This document shows, piece by piece, positions 44,426 to 56,110 of a stretch of DNA of 64,000 nt. The translations under genes and the position numbers were made by a program. Below the pieces are notes generated by a model. That model searched no databases and had not been told where the DNA came from. It saw nothing but the letters and a program-made list of their open reading frames with translations. The first letter of the stretch is position 1. The number at the start of each line of letters is the position of its first letter. This stretch comes from Rhynchonema sp. JSB1_4. Taxonomy: Eukaryota; Nematoda; Chromadorea; Monhysterida; Xyalidae. The stretch is taken from positions 29,843-93,842 of the forward strand of contig JASAMV010008712.1 of the NCBI GenBank assembly GCA_030248065.1, given 5' to 3'.

Positions 44426-44905
44426 TGACTACCGGAGTTTTCCACTTAAAGCCCCGGGGGCTCTATGCGGAAATTGGTGGAAAATGGACCCTGCGACCAG
44501 AAAGAAAAAATCCAATTAGAACCCCCGGGGGCTTTAAGTCGAAACGTTTCCACTTACAGCCCTCGGGGGCTTTAAGCGGAAAACTGGGTGTTTTCATCGT
44601 TGTCAGTAGGGACACTTTAGGCCAGCATTTTGACATTCTGATACCATATTTCAACCTGATTGTGAGGATCTTCATCTAAACGTGGCAAAACGTTGGTAAA
44701 ACAACAGAAAAGTGCGGTATTTTGGTCATTCTTACACTAGTTTGAACTATTTTGGCAAGTTTACTGTTCGATGTAAAATCAATGGTCCGTAAAAAAATAA
44801 ATCCAATTAGAGCCCCCGGGGGCTTTAAGTGGAAAATTTTCCACTTAGAGCCCCCGAGGGCTCTATTCGGGGGGGGGGGCTTTAAGTGGAAAACTCCGGT
44901 ACAAC
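44426..44905. repeat. Repeats of CCCCGGGGGCTTTAAG type
   Basis: At least five copies of a GGGGGCTTTAAG or GGGGGCTCTA core occur. Each is next to CGGAAAA or TTTTCCACTT, in alternating orientation. The ends ACCGGAGTTTTCCACTTAAA and AAGTGGAAAACTCCGGTAC are inverted, so it behaves as a ~470-bp palindromic element. The ACCGGAG end motif is shared with 11,015. Confidence 0.65.
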
Positions 44906-45101
44906 TATGAACATGCCCGCTAATGACTAACGCACAAGCACCACTGTGACTACCTATAGTACATTACAAATTTTGCATCAACAATCGATCATCAAAAACG
45001 CTGTTGAAAAGAAATTTAGAAATTATTCATTGAATTTCTCGCAGCAGAAAAACGTGAGTTATAACATAAAAGTGGCGTGTGATAATTTCTGTGACAATAA
45101 T

Positions 45102-46965
45102 ATGCTTCTAACCAGCGCATTGCGTCACTCAGCTTTGATTTCGATCGTTATTTGCCAGTGCACAGCTCTCGGCCTTTGGGGTGTCAGCGACATTGCGGAG
45201 AGTTTCGGTGAGGCGATTCGCTGCGTGTGGGCTGACGATGCCACAACACTGCCGCTCAGGGTGTGTGCTTCTGATTAAAAACAGCTAATTTTGTACATCA
45301 GCTAGTCGAAACCGTCGTTGGGCAACGATGACATAAAATAATAACATACCGTGGTGGTCGCCGCACAATTGGATAGAGCTGGTTTGCGCAAGAAATAACA
45401 GCAAAACCGGAAGAGAAGAGCTTTTATTTTGCTCCAATGTTGCTATGTACGTGTCGCAGGCTTGGGCCCACACTTAGGTCCGGTTTTATGGTTCGGCTTA
45501 GGCCTATTGGTTTTTCAGTTCTGCTCTTTTGAACTCTGCTCATTGCTCAAAGTGGTCACACGCTACACCGGGTTTGCTCAGTTGCCATGCATGCATATTA
45601 ATTTAGTACAAAGACTACGGCTGCTATTGTGGTTATGGCGCAAAGCAGGGTTGGGCAAAAAAAAGGTTTTTGAAAAAAAAATTTTTTAAAAAAAAAATTT
45701 TTTTTTAAATTTTCGGGGGAACAAAATGTTCTAAAACGTCCAAAAATGGCTTTTTTGGGGGTTATTTTTTGTCATTTTTTCTCAAGGGTTGAAAAATTTT
45801 CTTCACAAAATCACTTGTGGGGCATGTATTTGGTACCTAAGATACCCCAAATGATGTTATTATACCTTCCCGTAATACATGGGACACAGTATGCATGTGC
45901 CTACATGGTACTTCGATGTCATACTCCATCAGGTCGGTCATCTACGACTGATTCAGCTACCCGACAAGTATTTCTGCAGCTTATATTCTCAATTCTGTGT
46001 GGTTTATGAGTGAATCTTGCTTATTCGGCCACAAACTGTTGTGTCCGATACCACAGAGCAGCAATCAGCGGTCCATATCAAGCACAGACTGTTGGATCGC
46101 ACCGAAATGACGTAAACACCCTTGATAAGTGATGCCAATTAAAGTTGCATTTTTTCGCGATTTTGCGCGTTTTTTAGGCAAATTTGGTAAAATTTCCCCG
46201 AATCTCAGACTTTTTAAAAAAAAAAATTTTTTTTTTAAATTTTTTTTTCCAACCCTGGCGCAAAGGCTCCGTACGCCGAGGGGAACGCTGTGGACGGAGT
46301 GGACCTGTGCTGTATGAAGCATGACCAGTGCTACGATTCGATTCAAAACGAGTGAGTGCTAAAACTACGCTTATTTTTTGGTTCTTATTTATCAAAGCAG
46401 CGATTTAAGTTCGTAATTTCAGTTGTCCCTATGACGAAATCGGTGAGGGTTCCATTGGTTGGACACACGACAGCTATTCAGTCAGATGTGTGCCAGGTCG
46501 GGCTTACCCATGTTGTGATGTTGAACATTGTTGTGATCCAATCAGCTTTTGCAATCAGCTGAATGTTTGATTCCACTCATGAGATTTGTCCAAAAAAAAA
46601 GAATTAAGAACGGAGTCGACATTTTCAGGTGAGCAGCATCCGATCCCTGAATTTAACATCGATCCCGATCTCAACGAGCGTCTACAGCGTTGTTATCGGT
46701 TGTACGCCGAGTGCGACATCGCTGCGGCCATCTGTTTTCGCGACGCCGGTTGGTATTTGTCATGTCAGTCTGGCGTTTGTTTCCAATATAACATATTTTA
46801 GTGTAGCATTTCAGAATATTTGAACGACTCAAGGAGATGATTATTTTGTCTGACTGTTGTCGGATTATTTTGTCTGACTGTTGTCGCTCTAACTTATATG
46901 TCACAGCTAGACCCAAGAACCTGATGGTTCAGTGTCAGCACCAAACCAAACGTCAGTCCGCCTAA
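45102..46965 (+). pseudogene. Secreted phospholipase A2 gene interrupted by a transposon
   Basis: Hydrolyses the sn-2 ester of phospholipids in the sPLA2 family. Exons: 45102-45260 (ATG, signal peptide ending near CTALG), 45519-45551, 45607-46351, 46423-46564, 46634-46763 and 46907-46965 (TAA). Exon 3 carries the calcium loop (DYGCYCGYG) and the active site (VDLCCMKHDQCY, with the His-Asp pair). Exon 5 carries the family's AECDIAAAICF with the second catalytic Asp. A 612-bp hAT-type element with an 8-bp duplication lies inside exon 3, between loop and His. It introduces stops, so this allele should be null unless the insert is removed from the RNA. The borders of the tiny exon 2 and exon 5 are the least certain. 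The flanking frames still agree across the insert, so disruption looks recent. Confidence 0.9.
45646..46257. mobile_element. hAT-type non-autonomous element inside the PLA2 exon
   Basis: Terminal inverted repeats CAGGGTTGGGCAAAAAAAAG and TTTTTTTTCCAACCCTG. The perfect 8-bp target duplication GCGCAAAG lies at 45638-45645 and 46258-46265. The body shares GGGGCATGTATTTGGTACC and CCACAGAGCAGCAATC with 36605-37306. No transposase. The exon sequence resumes exactly after the second duplication. Confidence 0.95.
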
Positions 46966-47087
46966 CTTGACGAGCCCCAGACGGCCGCGCGGTATGGGTC
47001 GAAACCGCAACCCTACCACGAATCATATATGCACCTCGTGCACTATCGCATATGTACAGTACGTCTTCACATGTATGTATTTTCCAG

Positions 47088-48161
47088 GCCCAGATCCTCG
47101 TCAAACGTCAACCTGGACGAAACCAGCATGTCCGTGGTGCCAGGTTGATCTGGCGGATGTGACGTTGAAGACACTGGCCTCTAATCGGATGTGCATGGGT
47201 CTGCTGGACAAGGCAGCTGACGTGCAGTGCAAACCTCTGGATTATTATCGTGGTTCGGATTTTTTTGTTGAACCGGATGCGGCTATGTAACGAGCAGGAA
47301 CCGTGGCTCTATGGTGAAAGTTAGGCGCCGAACGATAAGATGTTTAACGATCGTCATGCTGTCACTCCCTGGATAAGATCGGAATAGTTCCAACCGAGCA
47401 GTTCTTTGCTTCATATCCGCTAAATTTGCCATGTGGTTTCAAAACTGTGGTACATCCGGGAGCAGCTAGAATATGTTTTGACGTGTCGTTCTCTCTGCAA
47501 TTCTCGGGCGGAGGAACAGCAGAATCAGAGCCAGTCAACTTCTGAAAAAGTGTCTCGTGACCGAACGGGTAGACTATACATAAATTTTATGATCGTTCCT
47601 CGATCCAAGATGCTGCCGGCGGCATCGAGAAGGCGATGGTGCCTGTTGGCGGAGTGATTGGCAACAACCAGGTGAATGCATGGTTTCTCACCGATCGATA
47701 TCATCACTGCAGCGAATGCAGCGAACGAACGGAAACACGACATTGCAACAAAAATGGACCGTGTGTCGGTAAGCGGAGGGGGACACAACCCCTGAGGACA
47801 ACCAAATAGAGGGGTCGCCGTTTTGTATAGGGCACTGCTGTATATGTGCACTGCTCTAATCCAACCAAGCTTATGGTTTTCGAAAACCACTGCCTTATTC
47901 AGCGTTTCTTTGAAGGCTCACGCACATACATACGTATTTGTCAAGCAATAATGCAGCAATGGCTACGAGACCCTGCCCATTTTCTAGCAGATGACGTCAT
48001 GAGCATCTAACATTTTACCTCATTGTCCGCGCGCAGAATATCGAATGATCGGCCTGGATCGTGACCCGAACAACGATGGTCATCGATTTGTGGCCGACAA
48101 CGGCGTGTGCGTCAGCAAACCACAACGACAGACCCATCGTGGCTGGGGGTTGTTTAGCTGA
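47088..48161 (+). CDS. Unrecognised multi-exon cysteine-containing protein
   Basis: Coding-like pieces, all on +: 47088-about 47253 after TTTTCCAG (ACPWCQVDLADVTL, VQCKPLDYY). A stretch in 47,355-47,525 (PTEQFFASYPLNLPCGF and ARICFDVSFSLQF). 47,572-about 47,768 (NAWFLTDRYHHCSECSER, GPCV, donor GTAAGC in phase 1). The final exon is 48039-48161 (YRMIGLDRDPNNDGHRF...GVC...WGLFS, TGA). The last two join in phase. No family recognised, the start is not found and the middle joins are uncertain. It directly follows the PLA2 gene. It could be a downstream gene or an ending shared with it. Confidence 0.45.
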
Positions 48162-49132
48162 TAATATTTGAAACGCCAGACTGCTGTGTTGTTCACATGC
48201 GTTTTTTGATTTGTTCAATTTGATCAATTTGATTTGATCAATATTCCGATCACATCTCCATTATAAATGCAGTGCATTGAATGGTTTGTTCTTGTTGAAG
48301 TCCATAAATGTTACCTCAAGTTACGGTAACTGATTGATTGTTTAGATAACTTCTGTGTTTGTTTCTCTGTTGCTACTTTTGGTAGATCGCTTGAAAGCAA
48401 AATCAACTGAGACAGGCATTCTCCAGGCTTTTGAGAATACTGCAAAAGCAGAATGCTAACCGGTGGTATGCATTTCACAGCTTGCATTTAATCTACACAA
48501 CGTGAGCAGGGAACATTACTCTCAGCCATTGCTTGCTCGTGGAGTGTGCATTACCTATACAATTGCTGGTTGGCAGGCGGATTGTTCTACACCTCTATCG
48601 ATTTGTGTCTCGCACCACCGCTGTTTGCAGCATTGTGCGGGTTCATTCCAACATGGTTCAACGCTAAATTAGGCGATGAGTGCCGAATCCGTTTCTTGGA
48701 TACATAACGTGTGCGTGTGTCTGCCCTTTAGCTGCCTCTGTGCTACGCTCACGTTATGTATGTGCATACATAGTTAAAAAGAAGGAACACAAGCTGATGG
48801 CCTGTTCTGGCATCGAAAACCCAGACAATTAAGTTAGATACACTTGATTCCTGTAGCAAATGCTGTTTCCTAGAACAACTGAAAACAACGGCTGCATAGG
48901 GTATAAATCGCCGGTCAAAAAAAAAGATTTGCCGACCGTGACCGGTCCGTCGTTGGGGAGCCACCAGAACTGCACGATGCAGATAATGTACAATGACAGC
49001 CCAGGACTCGAAACCAAGTACCCCATGCATCCTTCAGTTGCACGATTCGACGATATCGCAAACATCATTCCGCATTTTGCACTGACACAGCAGCAGCCGT
49101 TGATCAAAATACAAAAAACCTATTTCATCATC
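48162..49132. other. Intergenic spacer, no gene supported
   Basis: A 69-codon ORF at 48463-48672 with Cys residues lacks splice or domain support. The 48,860-49,130 part of a longer ORF is 5' flank of the next gene; the ATG with a signal-type start lies at 49133. Confidence 0.35.
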
Positions 49133-51899
49133 ATGTCATTATCATTACGAACCGTAATCCATCTACTGATTGTTATCCTTTTGGTGACGACGAAAACTCG
49201 CAAAACAAGTTCTGACATCTACAGAAAACTGAATTTCGACAGCTCATTGAGATATGGTTGGCGAGTGTGACGTTGGAAATTGAAAGTGTGGGAAACACGG
49301 GATTTACACAGATTGTAGTTCCACGAATGCCGAATCTGATCCCAAATTCAGCCTGTCGTATTCCGCTGAAAATTCCTCGTTTTTCTGTGGTATCTTTTGT
49401 AGGAGGGACCGGAAGTTTTTGAGCCGTGCTCTCGAAAGTTCACTTCTTTATTCATGTACGTAACAAGAAAACGTTTGCTTTCACGCACCGAAACGTAGAC
49501 AAACAGAATATGGCAGTGCACACGTTGATGCTTTGATTTAGTACCACCTGGCCACACTATAGCTTGCGAAATTCTTTGCAGGACCTTTGCTCATGAAGAA
49601 CGTGTACAGTCAAGCAATTCCGTGCACAAAGAAACCAACAACGACACCGACTTCTGGTCGTACCAATCTGACGTTGGCAAAATGCCAGCATGAATGCACC
49701 AAATATCTGCCGTGCTGCGGCGTCGTGTATCGGCCTACAGTGAGTCGGTTTTGGTATTGAAAAAATACCACACGCGCAAATTATTGCCCGGGTGCTATTG
49801 TAAATGTCCAAACTCGCTGCCGCACATTAAAATACACCCCGTAGTTAATGTCACGTTCTGAACCCGAACGCTAACCACGCGCAATTCTTAAACATTGCGC
49901 GCAGCTACCTAGCTGGCTCGTAAGCTGCACGCGCGTCTGCTGCCCGAATGTTTCAAAAGTTGACTTTCGGGTTTAGAACGTGACATTAATTATGGGGCGT
50001 ATTTCACTGAGTGGCAGCGAATTTGGAAATTTACAAAACGTTTGCAAAAGTGGACATACTGTAAAAATATAACATAATACAAAACCTTACGGCGTGTGTG
50101 TTGTGTCGCAGGGCGGGCGATGTGACCTGTACAATGGACTCATCGACAACTATGATTTGGCTGAGAAATATGTAGTCGACGAGACGGCCTGCGTTTATCA
50201 CGTCAAACGGGTGAACTGCGTTGAAGGTATACGATATGCGTGAAGCCTAGAGTTTAGCCACGTGGACATTTTGATATCAAAACGTGTTTTCGCAGATCAT
50301 TACTGGACGGATCAAGCGCACAACCCAATCCTGCCCCAACGATACCATTATTGCTCACAATTAGGCAAGACATACGAACTGAAAGATGGCACCTATGCGT
50401 GCATGAAATGTTGGTTATTGGCGAATTCTATAAACTGTGACCGATACCTAATGTTTCACATTACTGTCGACGTGTGATCATGCCCATTTGCAGTGTGCCC
50501 CCGTCCGCCGATCGCACATTCGATTGTGCTATCGTATTCACGGAACGCACACGTGGCTGGTGGCAGTGCACAACGTGATAGAGCTGTGCTGCGGTGCAAA
50601 CATGGATACAGGTCGGCTACGGTATAAATGGGTTACGGTAGGAATGGATTACGGTACCAGTAGGTTACGGTCAATAACAAACTGGTAAGCATCCCCGTTC
50701 TCAATCACCACGCGGTTCAGATGGTCGACAGCGTCGATGAATGAAACATCAAACGTGACAGTGCAGTGCGACGGTCAAGGGACGGGTAGATGGATGCAGA
50801 AATACGAAGGCAACGTGGTCGACGCTTGGACGAAGCAAATGGAATTACAATGTAAGACGCCTGAGTTATTCGGTACTTTGTTAGTTCGGGGGCTGCCATC
50901 TGCTTCAAATAGAGTTAGGCAGCGCTTGTTACGCCGTGAGCTAACACATTCTCGTCATGCCAACGCTGGATATGATAACAAGCGGGGGCAAACCCCGCAG
51001 TTGGTTATGCTGTCACCATTCTCTAACGCATGTGCACCACATTGGGCTCATGGCTCTGTGTTCCATTCGATTGAAAGAACAAAGCTAGATTTTACATTTA
51101 CTGTTTCTAACACTTTGATGTTTCATCCACAGGTGAGCCCCTGGAGCCTCTGCTATCCAACCCTGATGCGCCCAATCTCCAGTCATCAACCAATGATAAC
51201 ACAACCATAATCGTGCTCTGTGTTGCGCTCGTGGCAGTGGCTGTGGTGGGCACTGCTCTAGTTGGGGCACTGGTTATGAGAAAAGGGTACCGAAACAAAC
51301 CAAGGTTGTTTCGGGTGGTGTGGGAATTAAACTGGTGTTTTTTCAACTTCATCTAGGTTTGGGTTCCGATTTGAATGGTTTTTCGATGAGGAAGCGTGTA
51401 ATCCAGAAAGCCTGAGCTTCAAGCCTGGACAGTTGTCTTTTACACTCGTTCCAAACAATATGGAGTTGATGCTCATTTTGTTATACATACTTATAACTTC
51501 GAATTTATCGTTTGTGAAAAAAGTGCGTGTTTTGATTGCAGAAAATCGAAAGTTTTCACCGACGATAACCAAGAATTAATCGAGCTCCCACCCACTTCAA
51601 TTCTGCCGACAACCACAACATTGACTGCAAATGACCCGACTTCCTACAGCGATATTCCGATCTCCAGTGATGGAACCATTGACACAGATGATGATACACA
51701 GAATAGTGATGGAACTGAAGTGACCAAAAATAAGCATAAGAATAAAGGACACCAATTGAAAAGAGAAACAACAACAACTCCCGAAAGTCGACACAGTGAC
51801 AGACGAACGAAGACAAAAAGCCAGTACATGGCGCCGGAAAATGTGAATTCATTGAGTCACTTTTTAAACTCCGTTACACACGAGGATTTGGAACACTGA
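49133..51899 (+). CDS. Single-pass membrane protein with a CCP/sushi domain
   Basis: Eight exons: 49133-49256, 49582-49739, 50112-50226, 50296-50436, 50494-50611, 50721-50851, 51133-51304 and 51542-51899 (TGA). All are GT-AG with consistent phases; 438 residues. The N-terminal signal peptide is MSLSLRTVIHLLIVILLV. A Cys-rich ectodomain follows (CQHECTKYLPCC; GGRCDLYNG; YACMKCW). One CCP domain is split over exons 5-6 (CPRPP, LRCKHGY, VTVQCDGQG, LQC). Exon 7 has the membrane helix (TIIVLCVALVAVAVVG) with a basic stop RKGYRNK. The 119-residue cytoplasmic tail is Ser/Thr/Asp- and Lys-rich. A receptor or adhesion role is inferred only. The least certain border is the exon 4 donor (AACT|GTGACC). 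Confidence 0.8.
49797..50034. mobile_element. MITE, TAGTAAATTTCCAAATTCGC family, copy 2
   Basis: GTAAATGTCCAAACTCGCTG and GCGAATTTGGAAATTTAC ends with the same interior blocks (AACCCGAACGCTAACC, GCGCGCAGCT) as 9416-9656. It lies wholly inside intron 2 of the CCP membrane-protein gene. Confidence 0.8.
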
Positions 51900-53132
51900 T
51901 TTGATTTATATACTGTGAGCCAGTTGCTATGTCAACGTCACTGATTCACACAAGACTTACCATACTTCAATACGCAGTGTTCCTCTTATGGTAAGGTATA
52001 TGTATGCATTAGTGACAAGAAAGTCAAGATAAAAAGCTACTGGTCCTAGACAAACTGCATTCGGCCAACTGTCTGACGGCAAACGCGTACCACACCCAAA
52101 CAAACATTGAAAAACGATCCTGAAAGCGCGGTTTGGTCATGAGCATATGTCAACTTTTTTCAAATGTTGTTCATGGTTTCATTTATCACCGGTCATCCGA
52201 AGGTCGGGGGTTCGAGTCCTCCTGGTTGTTTTTATTGACCACTGGATCGAGGTACTTGACAAAATCGTTGATGCTGATTTGATTGCAGTCCGCCGAATCG
52301 CCACAACCGATCGACCGCCAGCCGTAGAACACCTGAAACATACTGGCTGATGTTTCAATTATGTTCTGCGTTCACAAACGAGAGGTTGTAAAGATGTGGC
52401 GGGGGTGTCATCTGACGTGGATCTGTTCCAGAGACATAATTTGATACGTCGACGTATCGATGACGTCATCAATGACGCTGCAGTCACGTGGCCACCCATA
52501 CAGTGATGTCATAATGACTCACAGGATATGGTTCCAATGTAATCATTCTAGCGTGGGAGGAGAGAACCCAAACGCCTGGTCAAGGTGGTGCTGGCCATCG
52601 CAAATATTAGCTCCAAAATTGACTACCATGCGGATGGTATTATGCCGTATTCAGAAAAGCTTTGCACGCACGTTTAATTCCGCTGTGAAACCCGGTAAAG
52701 CGGAGACACCAAAACAACTTTTGCGCGCTTTTCAATAATAGACTGTGAACGAGCAACACATCTTGAATGACAACAACAGTTTTGTCTCATAGGGCAATAG
52801 TTTACGTTTACATCGTTCATCACCTGACTTGCCAGCCGAACAGTTGGACTCAACGACCTGAGGCTGCTTAAACTTGGCAGGACACACAAACAAAATTTGG
52901 GCACAAAATATGCAGTACCGACGTTGTTATGCATGTGCGTGTGAAATTTATTCACATTTCTTCTCCTCATTCTTCTTCTCACAATTCCGGTGCCATTATG
53001 TGTATTTTTCGTTCTTAGCCAAGTGAACGTCAGTAGTGTTAGCTGAAAGAATTTATTTAATGTTTGTTATCGACATAGTGATGCAAAGTGTGGTGACGAA
53101 AGAATTGAAACAATCGGTTTTCAGGTTTGCAG
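51900..53132. other. Spacer or intron; one tRNA-like B box
   Basis: GGGGGTTCGAGTCCTCC at 52,205 looks like the T arm of a tRNA-derived repeat. ORFs at 52147-52350 and 52460-52738 have no recognisable domain. If the exon at 53133 belongs to the preceding gene this is an intron. Confidence 0.35.
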
Positions 53133-53298
53133 GAACCTGTATTCTTCCGAACACAATCACGCAATGAACACCGTGGATCGTTTCCACCAATCTGATGCGC
53201 CCCCTTTCCCTCCACCCCCATATCCGGTGAATCCGAGTGTTTCTGAACCGAATCCACACCGCAGCTGTGATGTCGCTGTTGAGGAGACAACAGAGTAG
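53133..53298 (+). CDS. Terminal exon with PPPPY motif, possible alternative tail
   Basis: Acceptor GTTTGCAG, then an open frame NLYSSEHNHAMNTVDRF and a proline-rich stretch PPFPPPPYPVNPS, ending VEETTE and TAG. The exon begins with one base of a codon, the phase left by the donor of membrane exon 7 (51304). It could therefore replace 51542-51899 as the cytoplasmic tail. PPxY motifs bind WW domains. It could instead be the last exon of a separate, unseen gene. Confidence 0.5.
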
Positions 53299-53639
53299 GT
53301 CAAATTTGCATTTTGGGTCTCGCAAATGAAAAGGCCTTCTCGATACTATTTTCAGCATTCACAAAACAATCTTGCACGTTTCGTTGAAGTTGGTCGTAGA
53401 AGTTCGACTTAGCGCTGGCTGATACACACGCATTTCTAAACGAAGGATCATCATGACTCGTTGTTGTAGTTCGCAGATGGCTGTTTGACTTGGGTTTAAA
53501 ATTACTTTAGCAAAAACGGAACACAAACGTTTCAGAGGAGCTTATGTGGGTGTGCTTTGCGGGCACGTGCAATCGAAGACAGCGGTGCTAAAACACTTTG
53601 CCACAAGGTTCAGGCTAGTAGCTCATATACGTTGGTACA

Positions 53640-53970
53640 TTGGACGCATTTTTTACTTTAAAGTCAGAAAATAACGAAAAAAATGATAAAATAATTTAAA
53701 AAAGTGGACTTACTTTTTAAAATCTTAAAATAAAAAAGTGGCCAACTTTTTACAAAAATTTTTTTACTTTTTTTTTAATCCAACCCTGGGCACAGCACTG
53801 AACTTCAGTGAAACATTGTTGTGTGCCAATGCGAGCGAAATGTTCAGCTTGACTTTGGAGGTGACGGTGAAGTTGACGGTGAGCTTGACGGTGAACACGT
53901 CATACATAGTTCACCCTAATGTTACACGTGACTTTGAGTTTGACGGTGAACTTTGACATTGAGCTTGACT
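53640..53970. repeat. hAT-type relic and GACGGTGA short repeats
   Basis: 53,690-53,789 is the right end of a CAGGGTTGG-family element (ends AATCCAACCCTG). Right after it, 53,855-53,970 has ~12-bp units TTGACGGTGA, TTGACGGTGAGC and TTTGACATTGAGC. Confidence 0.55.
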
Positions 53971-54054
53971 TTGTTTTGTGAATTTGAGTCATTATGCAAC
54001 TGAACAATCGAAATTCATGGTCCACAAACACCATTGCATGTTCAAAATACAGAG

Positions 54055-54762
54055 CAGTGGTTAATAAAAAAATTTTTTATTCAAACCCCATTTTTTTAAA
54101 AAAATTTTTTTTAATTTAAAAATTTTTTTTTATTCTTGCCAAAAACTGCCAGAAACGAAAAAAATGAGCTCCAAAGCAAAAAATAGCGGCATTTTTCTTC
54201 CATAACGTGTGGTAAGTGCATATAAAGCACTCACGACACGAAAACAATACTAAACAATGGTCAATGAGTACCAACAGTAGTCAGGTACACACCCGTACAC
54301 TTCCCCCACGTGGTGTGGGTGCCTTGGTGTGGCTTTGTGACACTCAAGACGGTAAATTTGGGTGAAACTATTGCCTCTTGGTACACGACCAATGCAAATA
54401 TGTGACAAACAGTGTAAATATAGAGTGAATATCACACCGAATCACTGCTTTCGGGTCTGTTGCATGGATAAATGCATGCCCACCCAGTCACATGTACATG
54501 TGTAATCATATGAGAGGCCATGTGAGTGTGTGCACTATGTCTAGATGCCACAAAACAACGATTATGGCACCCAATACACCCATGGTAGGGTCGGGTGATG
54601 TTAACAGTAGCAATTTTTATGCAAAAAATAGCACTTTTAGAGCATAAAAATAGAGAAATTTTCGAATTTTAAAATAATAAAAAAAATTTTTTTTAAACTT
54701 TGGAACGAATTTTTTTAAACAAAAAATTTTTTTTAAAAAAAAAAATTTTTTTTAAACCACTG
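54055..54762. mobile_element. hAT-type non-autonomous element (CAGTGGT ends), copy 2
   Basis: Starts CAGTGGTTAATAAAAAAATT and ends TTTTTTTAAACCACTG. A perfect 8-bp target duplication ATACAGAG lies at 54047-54054 and 54763-54770. It is the full-length sister of 33159-33849. Confidence 0.9.
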
Positions 54763-54948
54763 ATACAGAGTGCTCCCTCAGGTTTGGAGATCGGATCGAA
54801 CCGGCTTTGCCTTGGTCATGCCACTTTCTTTAATTAAGCATATTAGGAGACTTTCTGGAGCCAGTATTTTCGACCAGCATGCAAGTTGTTAACAGGCTTA
54901 AAATGAATAATTTTAAGGCTGATCGGAACTGGCGGCCGCTGTAAGTCT

Positions 54949-55755
54949 ATTAAAGGGGGACTCATTTCGAGACCAGCACAATCCAGATTAACAAAAGTTA
55001 GCGCGATCGGACCGAAATCGGCTGCGATCGAAACGATTGAACTTTCCGAAGCAGGAACAAAAATATTTTCGGACCAGTTGCATTTTTTATTGAAAATCAG
55101 GCAAAAACTCATGAATCGTCAGACCAACGAGCGAGCAGCTGAAGTTGGTAAAAGATAACGAAAATTCTAACTTGTGGTAATTCCTAACAGTGACGATTTC
55201 TTCCAAAAAAATCATTAATCCTTAAAAAAGGTAGACATCATGGTAATTACATGCAATCATCAATAAATTTTCACTTCTCTACCCATCTGTTGAGTGAAAC
55301 TCAGACGTGGAAATGTTTCGATAATAGCACGCATGTGTGACGACCACATTGCGGACGCAACTAAAGGTGGTCCACCACCGGTGTCTACTTGCGACTGGAC
55401 CCCGACGGAAGCCATTCGCGTACCATAAACTCACGCGAGATGAACCTTTTTGAATGATTTATGATTTTTTTGGATGAAATCGTCACTGTTGGGGAAAATC
55501 CCGAGCTAGAATTTTCGTTTTCTTTTCACCAACATCGGCTACTCGCTCGATGATCATCTGGCTTTTACCTGATTTGCAATAAAAATGCAGCTGGTCCGAA
55601 ATTGTTTTTGTTCCTAATTCGGCCGATTCAATCGTTTCGATCTCGGCCGATTTCGGTCCGATCGGGTTAACGTTAATGGCATTTTGATTGCGCGGGTCTC
55701 AGCTGCAGGATGAAATCATAAAAAGAGCCCTTTTGACAATGAGTCCCGCTTTAAT
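54949..55755. mobile_element. Palindromic MITE (ATTAAAGGGGGACTCATT ends)
   Basis: ATTAAAGGGGGACTCATTTC is mirrored by CAATGAGTCCCGCTTTAAT. The arms stay complementary for roughly 260 bp (GGACCGAAATCGGC, GACGATTTC blocks). The centre is near 55,330. No ORF of note. Confidence 0.8.
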
Positions 55756-55794
55756 ATCCTTATAGCAAAAATCACTATCCGATCCTATCACCAG

Positions 55795-55907
55795 ACATCG
55801 TATTCAAACCAAACTCGACATTGGGTGCAGGTGGCTTCGTCGTTGGCGTCGGCCTAATCGTTCAAGGCTGCGTGCTGTGTGCGTTGCAAACAGAAACTGA
55901 GGAATAG
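55795..55907 (+). CDS. Candidate terminal exon with a membrane helix
   Basis: The acceptor CCTATCACCAG (phase 1) is followed by DIVFKPNSTL and a hydrophobic segment GAGGFVVGVGLIVQG with VLCAL, then ETEE and TAG. It looks like a membrane anchor with a short acidic tail. No upstream exon is assigned. Phase would also fit the exon 6 donor of the CCP gene, which is speculative. Confidence 0.4.
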
Positions 55908-56110
55908 AAGGGTGATATGAAGCTGTGATCAAGTCAAGTAGCACTTACTCCCAGGAGCGCACTAATTATTCGAGAATTGTTTATTTATTTCATTACTGTG
56001 CCGGTACAGAAAGAATAAAATATAAATAACGAATAAAAATCAGCTGCAACATCGCGCGACAGCGGATGAACTAGACAACAAAAAAGTTCAGTGGCTCGCT
56101 ATCCACTACC

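Noticed and set aside
45646..46257. PLA2 insert acting as a clean new intron (introner)
   Set aside because: The exon ends AAAG|CAGGG, so there is no GT at the left junction. The nearest GT (CAGG|GTTGGG) would add four bases and shift frame. RNA evidence could still revive it with cryptic sites.
48860..49132. Long N-terminal extension of the CCP membrane protein
   Set aside because: The ATG at 49133 is directly followed by a typical signal peptide; an upstream extension would bury it.
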